Assembly (NCBI GenBank): GCA_021823385.1
Contig: JAKAOC010000111.1
Coordinates: forward strand, 1-7,185
Direction: 5' to 3'
Source: Actinomycetes bacterium
Lineage (GTDB): Bacteria > Actinomycetota > Acidimicrobiia > Acidimicrobiales > Acidimicrobiaceae
Length of the DNA: 7,185 nt
Below are positions 6,732 through 7,185 of this stretch, one piece after another. Within the stretch, counting starts at the first letter, position 1; the number at the start of each line of letters is the position of its first letter. Under the pieces are notes generated by a model. It was given only the letters and a program-made list of their open reading frames with translations. It was not told the DNA's origin and did no database searches. The translations under genes and the position numbers were made by a program.

Positions 6732-6744
6732 TAGGACGTCCTAC
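6731..6744. promoter_or_regulatory. Perfect 14-bp palindrome, candidate operator
   Basis: GTAGGACGTCCTAC equals its own reverse complement and lies 42 bp before the SDR start. Its length and intergenic place fit the binding site of a dimeric repressor, such as a TetR-family acyl-CoA-responsive regulator. No regulator gene is in the window, so this is inference. Confidence 0.4.
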
Positions 6745-6774
6745 CTGCCTGGCACGGGCGGACGATCAAGACAA

Positions 6775-6781
6775 GAGGGGA
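6775..6781 (+). promoter_or_regulatory. Ribosome binding site of the SDR
   Basis: GAGGGGA ends 5 nt before ATG 6787 and selects that start over the ATG at 6782, which runs into a stop after two codons. Confidence 0.65.
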
Positions 6782-6786
6782 ATGCC

Positions 6787-7185
6787 ATGAGGGTGGCTGT
6801 GGTGACGGGCGCTTCAAAGGGGATCGGGCTGGCCATCTCGACTCGCCTGGCCGAGGAGGGCTGGTCGGTCGTGTTGTGCAGCCGCGATGGCGAGGCGATC
6901 GCGCGCTCGGCCGCCGAACTCGGGCGGCGGGGACTGGAAGCGTCTTGGCACGTGTGTGACGTTGGGGACGCCGAATCGGTGGAATCGATGAGGGAGTACC
7001 TGACGCGCCAGTACGGCGGCGTGAACCTCCTAGTCAACAATGCCGGCATCCCCGGAGCCACACGACCGACCTGGACGGTCCCTCTCGACGAGTGGAATGA
7101 GGTCTTGCGAGTGAATCTCACTGGTCCGTTCCTCTGCTCGCGCGCCCTGCTGCCAGGGATGATCGAGCGGCGTTCGGGACACATC
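6787..7185 (+). CDS. SDR family NAD(P)-dependent oxidoreductase, N-terminal part (3' end cut by window)
   Basis: The first 133 residues of a classical short-chain dehydrogenase/reductase are seen; a full one is about 250. The cofactor loop TGASKGIG is at 7-14. The second beta strand ends in CSRD with Arg33, a residue that usually goes with NADP(H) preference. Asp58 (CDV) contacts the adenine, NNAG is at 84-87 and the tetrad Asn is Asn110 (VNLTG). The Ser-Tyr-Lys catalytic residues would lie beyond the window, so activity cannot be judged. It could be a 3-oxoacyl reductase (FabG-like) or a hydroxyacyl-CoA/alcohol dehydrogenase acting on a product of this operon. Unlike the genes before it, it is set off by 79 bp and has its own good ribosome binding site, so it may be separately controlled or head a second transcription unit in the same pathway. 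Confidence 0.93.
   Translation, partial: MRVAVVTGASKGIGLAISTRLAEEGWSVVLCSRDGEAIARSAAELGRRGLEASWHVCDVGDAESVESMREYLTRQYGGVNLLVNNAGIPGATRPTWTVPLDEWNEVLRVNLTGPFLCSRALLPGMIERRSGHI

Larger units (their letters stand above)
6708..6786 (+). other. 79-bp spacer between the operon core and the SDR
   Basis: This is the only gap of note in the window. It holds a stem-loop right after the reductase stop, a perfect 14-bp palindrome and the SDR ribosome binding site. I see no convincing -35/-10 pair, although GC-rich promoters are hard to recognise by eye. Confidence 0.8.

Noticed and set aside
1..7185. CRISPR array, tRNA/rRNA, insertion sequence, toxin-antitoxin or phage genes
   Set aside because: No regular repeats, cloverleaf, inverted terminal repeats or transposase/phage motifs were seen on either strand.

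Overview
The window is a GC-rich stretch in which every supported gene lies on the + strand. It is the inner part of one tightly packed catabolic operon for acyl-CoA metabolism. The gene families (acyl-CoA dehydrogenase, crotonase, class III CoA transferase, thiolase-fold protein with a DUF35 partner, acyl-CoA synthetase, medium-chain reductase, SDR) and the GTG starts fit a high-GC soil or marine bacterium. An actinobacterium is my first guess, because the crotonase and the thiolase/DUF35 pair resemble actinobacterial ones. AGG/AGA arginine codons are fairly common, so an uncultured lineage (for example Acidimicrobiia- or Chloroflexi-like) is also possible. There is no rRNA, tRNA or marker gene to settle this.

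Layout: the 3' part of an acyl-CoA dehydrogenase (2-541), enoyl-CoA hydratase/isomerase (538-1311), CaiB/BaiF CoA transferase (1312-2508), thiolase-fold protein (2509-3639), DUF35 zinc-ribbon/OB protein (3636-4046), acyl-CoA synthetase (4043-5731) and zinc-free NADPH:quinone-reductase-type MDR (about 5724-6707). A 79-bp spacer (6708-6786) holds a stem-loop and a 14-bp perfect palindrome. The 5' part of an SDR (6787 to the end) follows. Junctions 1 to 6 are ATGA/GTGA overlaps, zero-gap abutments or, in the last case, an 8-nt overlap, so the first seven genes almost certainly share one transcript.

Inferred joint role: an organic acid is activated with CoA by the synthetase, the transferase, or both. 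The dehydrogenase makes the 2-enoyl-CoA, and the crotonase hydrates it or isomerises it. The thiolase-fold/DUF35 pair then cleaves or otherwise processes the beta-hydroxy or beta-keto acyl-CoA. The MDR and SDR supply further redox steps. This parallels steroid side-chain removal (dehydrogenase, hydratase, then Ltp2-DUF35 retro-aldolase). However, the hydratase here is a crotonase, not a MaoC type, and the thiolase-fold protein lacks the classical thiolase residues. It also seems to lack one of the two tyrosines reported as catalytic in Ltp2. The substrate cannot be read from the sequence.

The most interesting points are the non-canonical thiolase-fold active site, the crotonase with Thr in place of the first catalytic Glu, two unrelated CoA-activation enzymes in one operon, and the palindrome upstream of the SDR. 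I saw no mobile element, CRISPR array, RNA gene or clearly novel system.
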